DNA of 64,000 bases from Sanderia malayensis (taxonomy: Eukaryota; Cnidaria; Scyphozoa; Semaeostomeae; Pelagiidae): assembly GCA_013076295.1 (NCBI GenBank), contig RQOL01000677.1:310001-374000 (forward strand), given 5' to 3'. Shown piece after piece: positions 61,500-64,000 of the stretch. The translations under genes were made by a program, and so were the position numbers. The notes below the pieces were generated by a model. The model saw only the letters and a list, made by a program, of their open reading frames with translations, had not been told where the DNA came from and did not search any database. Every line of letters begins with the position of its first letter. Position 1 is the stretch's first letter.

Positions 61500-61697
61500 A
61501 AAAGTGGGAAGTCACCAAAAGTGGGAGGTCGTCAAAAGAGGGAAGTGGGATATGAAGAAAAAGCGGGAAGTGAGCAGAAGTGGGAAATCACCATACAAAA
61601 CTGTACTTTCCACCAAATTTGATACAAATTGAAGGAGTTTGAAAAAATGCATCAAAAATGGGAAGTTATCAAAAGTGGGAAATCATCATACCAAAAT

Positions 61698-61780
61698 TGT
61701 ATTTTTGTATTTTTACTGTTTGTACTATATTTACTATCGCATATTTCCAAATTGAAGGAGATGGAAAATTTGAATATTAC
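61698..61780 (+). repeat. D3-like module
   Basis: TATTTTTACTG and CTATCGCATATTTCC. Runs into the second copy of the 443-bp duplication, and its 3' end matches the right arm of the palindrome at 60669. Confidence 0.8.
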
Positions 61781-61907
61781 TAAAAGTGAGAAGTCACCAA
61801 AAGTGGCAGGTCGTCAAAAGTGGGAAGTGGGATATCAAGAAAAAGTGGAATGTTATGAAAAGTGGGAAGTCACCGAAGGTGGAAAGTGGGAAATTACCAA
61901 AAGTGGG

Positions 61908-62122
61908 TTATCCGATTATCGTGACATTCCAACCCCATAGATAAGGCAAGCGGACAACACAGAGTATGAAGAGAATCTCAATAAAGCATGCACGAATTCT
62001 CATATCCACATTTCCTACAGCTAGTGTCACGGGCGTTAAATTTGAAACGAGAAAACAAGCTTCAAAGGAACAATTATATTGAGGAAAACCGACTTTGTCT
62101 GAGAAAAACCCACTTTATCTGA
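61908..62122 (+). repeat. C2-like module, distal form
   Basis: Duplicate of 60804-61018, 1,104 bp later. Confidence 0.82.
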
Positions 62123-62213
62123 AAAAAGTGGGAAGTGACCAAAACTGGGAAGTCGTCATAAGTGGGAAGTGGAAAGTCAAAAAAAAGTGAGAAGTCAGCC
62201 GAAGTCGGAAATC

Positions 62214-63449
62214 AACATACAAAAATTGTACTTTCCACCAAATTTGATGCAGATTGAACGAGTTTGAAAAACTGCACCTTGCCCCTTTTTTCGCCGTTTT
62301 ATGCCCTCAAAACATGAAAATTTCAAAAACCAGTTTCATATTCAAATTCAGCACACCATCTTTGCACTTTCCACAAAACGTGATGAGAGCTGAAAGAGTT
62401 TGAAAAATTGCATCAAAAATGGAAAATCATCACAAGTGAGAAGTGGGAAGTCAGGAAATTATGGGAAGTCATGAAGAGTGGGAAGACATCAAAAGTGTAA
62501 AGTGGGAAGTCAAGAAAAATTTGGTAGTCAGCAAAAGTGGGAAGTCATCATACAAAATTTGTACTTTCCACAAAATTTGATGGCAATTGAAAGAGTTTGA
62601 AAAAAGGCATCAAAGGTGGGCAGTCATTAAAAGTGGAAAAGTGGGAAGTCAGGAAAAGGTGGGAAGTCATGAAAATTGTGAAATCATGAAAAATGTAAAG
62701 TGGGAAGTCAAGAAAAATTGGTAAAGTCAGCAAAAGTGGGAAGTCATCAAACTAAATTTTTACTTTCCACAAAATTTGATGGAAATTGGGAGAATTTGAA
62801 AAACGGCCTCAAAAGTGGGAAGTCATGAAAAGTGGGAGGTCATCATACCAAAATTGTATTTTTGTATTTGTACTGTTTATACTATGTGTACTATTATATA
62901 TTTCCAAATTGAACGAGTTTGAGAAGGTGCATATTTCGAAAAGTGGGAAGTCACCAAAAATGGGAGGTCGTCAAAAGAGGGAAGTGGGATATGAAGAAAA
63001 AGTGGGAAGTTATCAAAAGTGAGAAATCATCATACCAAAATTCTACTTTCCACCAATTTTCATGCACATTGAAAGAGTTTGAAAAATGGCATCAAAAGTG
63101 GGAAGTCATCAAAGGTGGGAAGTGGGAAAACAGGAAAAAATGGGAAGTCGCCAAAAGTGGGAGGTCGTCAAAAGTTGGAAATGGGATATCAAGAAAAAGT
63201 GGGAAGTTATGAAAAGTGGGATGTCACCGAAAGTGGAAAGTGGGAGGTCAAGAAAAATTGAGAAGTTAGCAAAGGTGGGAAGTCATCATACTAAATTTCC
63301 ATCTTCCAAAAAATTTGATGCAAATTGAAAGTGATTGAAAACTTGCATTAAAAGTTGCAAGTCATCAAAAGTGGGGAGTGAGAAGTCAGGAAAAGTGGGA
63401 AGTCATCAAAAGTGGGAAGTCACCAAAAGTGGGAAGTGGGAAGCTATCA
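62214..63449 (+). repeat. Diverged A-rich satellite near right end
   Basis: Mostly A minisatellite with many variants (GTCATGAAAAGTG, GGAGGTCGTCAAAAG), one B monomer (62250-62380), degenerate anchors and one D4 module (62855). No close second copy in the window and no gene. Confidence 0.78.
62855..62938 (+). repeat. D4 module
   Basis: Close to 61415 (CTGTTTATACTATGTGTACT). Confidence 0.78.
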
Positions 63450-63674
63450 AAAGTGGGTTTATCTGATTAGAGAGATTTTCGCTTCCCATAGATAAGGCAA
63501 GCGGACATCACAAAGTATGAACTGAATCTCAATAAAGCATACACGAATTATCCTATCCACTTTTCCTACAGCTAGTGTCATGGGCGTTAAATTTGGAAAA
63601 AAACAAATCAGCTCCAACCGAATAATTATATTGAGGAAAACCGACTTTATCTGAGAAAAACCCACTTTATCTGA
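63450..63674 (+). repeat. C1-long module with terminal inverted repeats
   Basis: AAAGTGGGTTT 63450-63460 and AAACCCACTTT 63658-63668. Interior diverged (GATTAGAGAGATTTTCGC). Confidence 0.82.
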
Positions 63675-63802
63675 GAAAAATTGGGAAGTCTCCAAAAGGG
63701 GGAAGTCGTCAAAAGTGGGAAGTGGAATGTCGAGAAAAAGTGGGAAGTCAGCAGAAGTGGGAAGTCACCAAAAGTTGGAAATGGGAAGCTACCAAGAGTG
63801 GT

Positions 63803-64000
63803 TTTATATGATTATGGCGACATTCGCTTCCCATAGATAAGGCAAGGGGACATCACAAAGTATGAACAGAATCTCAATAAAGCATACACGAATTATCATA
63901 TCCATTCTTCCAACAGCAATTGTCACGGGCGTTAAATCTGGAAAAAAACAAACGAGCTTCAAGGGAATAATTTTATTGAGGAAAACCGACTTTATCTGAG
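63803..64000 (+). repeat. C1-long module, cut by window end
   Basis: TTTATATGA start. Reaches CGACTTTATCTGAG at the last base; the final motif lies outside. Confidence 0.82.

Larger units (their letters stand above)
60668..62213 (+). repeat. 1,104-bp-spaced duplication (two ~443-bp copies)
   Basis: 60668-61110 and 61772-62213 are nearly identical and each holds a C2 with GGGTTATCCGATTATCG. The second copy follows an intact D module (61698), the first follows the palindrome. Between them are A spacers and a D4 module. Confidence 0.88.
63450..64000 (+). repeat. Long C1 pair at right edge
   Basis: Two long C1 modules ~345 bp apart (63458 and 63803), as in the pairs at 1761, 16969 and 18665. 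The second is cut by the window end. Confidence 0.85.

Noticed and set aside
1..64000. CRISPR array, because of many short direct repeats with spacers
   Set aside because: Repeats are degenerate and of variable length, spacers are themselves repeated, there are no cas genes, and the LINE marks this as eukaryotic.
1..64000. Identification as alpha satellite or another named centromeric satellite
   Set aside because: Monomer length (~136 bp plus variable A spacers) and sequence fit none I recognise, and no CENP-B box was seen. Centromere function cannot be judged from sequence alone.

Overview
This window is eukaryotic, AT-rich, almost entirely non-genic repeat DNA. It holds no recognisable host gene, rRNA, tRNA or CRISPR array. 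About 97% of it is one composite satellite array in a single orientation, built from a few modules that are reused and shuffled. The only other sequence is a 5'-truncated non-LTR retrotransposon (LINE) on the minus strand at 53250-54888. Its reverse transcriptase reads like the L2/CR1-type elements that are very common in cnidarian (coral, sea anemone) and other marine invertebrate genomes. I therefore infer a metazoan, plausibly a cnidarian, with low to moderate confidence.

Modules. (1) A ~60-bp anchor (core TTGTACTTTCCACAAAATTT, then GATACAAATTGAACGAGTTT, then GAAAAATTGCA) recurs roughly every 135-300 bp. (2) 'B' spacers of ~75 bp, with the anchor, make ~136-bp monomers of two main types (B1, ...GCCCCCTTTTACAACC...; B2, ...CCCCCTTCTACACCGTCC...). 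(3) 'A' spacers are a purine-rich minisatellite of ~17-bp units (GTGGGAAGTCATCAAAA and variants). (4) 'C' modules of ~196-219 bp, 29 copies, have TTTATCTGA at both ends; the best copies have an 11-bp inverted repeat AAAGTGGGTTT/AAACCCACTTT. (5) 'D' modules of ~83 bp, 20 copies, have the core TTTGTACTGTTTGTACTATA.

Layout. 1-2561 is a C/D-rich block that recurs at 24211-28351. 2462-9570 is a 2,135-bp higher-order repeat (HOR) array of 3.3 copies. 9571-11040 is A/B sequence. 11041-16349 is a 2,246-bp HOR of 2.4 copies. 16350-24210 is a C/D-rich array with 1.7-2.9-kb units. 28352-34312 is B-rich, with shortened monomers and a fold-back at 33284. 34313-39800 is a 3,744-bp HOR of 1.5 copies. 39801-42650 is a C/D block. 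42651-52850 repeats the 2.1- and 2.25-kb families, shifted by about 34.7-35.2 kb relative to 8985-16349. 52851-59140 is a ~2.59-kb HOR whose first copy carries the LINE and whose second copy keeps the empty site. 59141-64000 is a more diverged C/D/A region with a 41-bp near-perfect palindrome.

No set of genes works together here. The small open frames in the repeats follow from a stop-poor repeat sequence: several frames and both strands are open, many begin at non-ATG codons, and most HOR periods are not multiples of three. The interest lies in how the array is organised and has evolved: module grammar, HOR turnover, fold-back junctions, and a LINE insertion datable against the array through a paralogous empty site.
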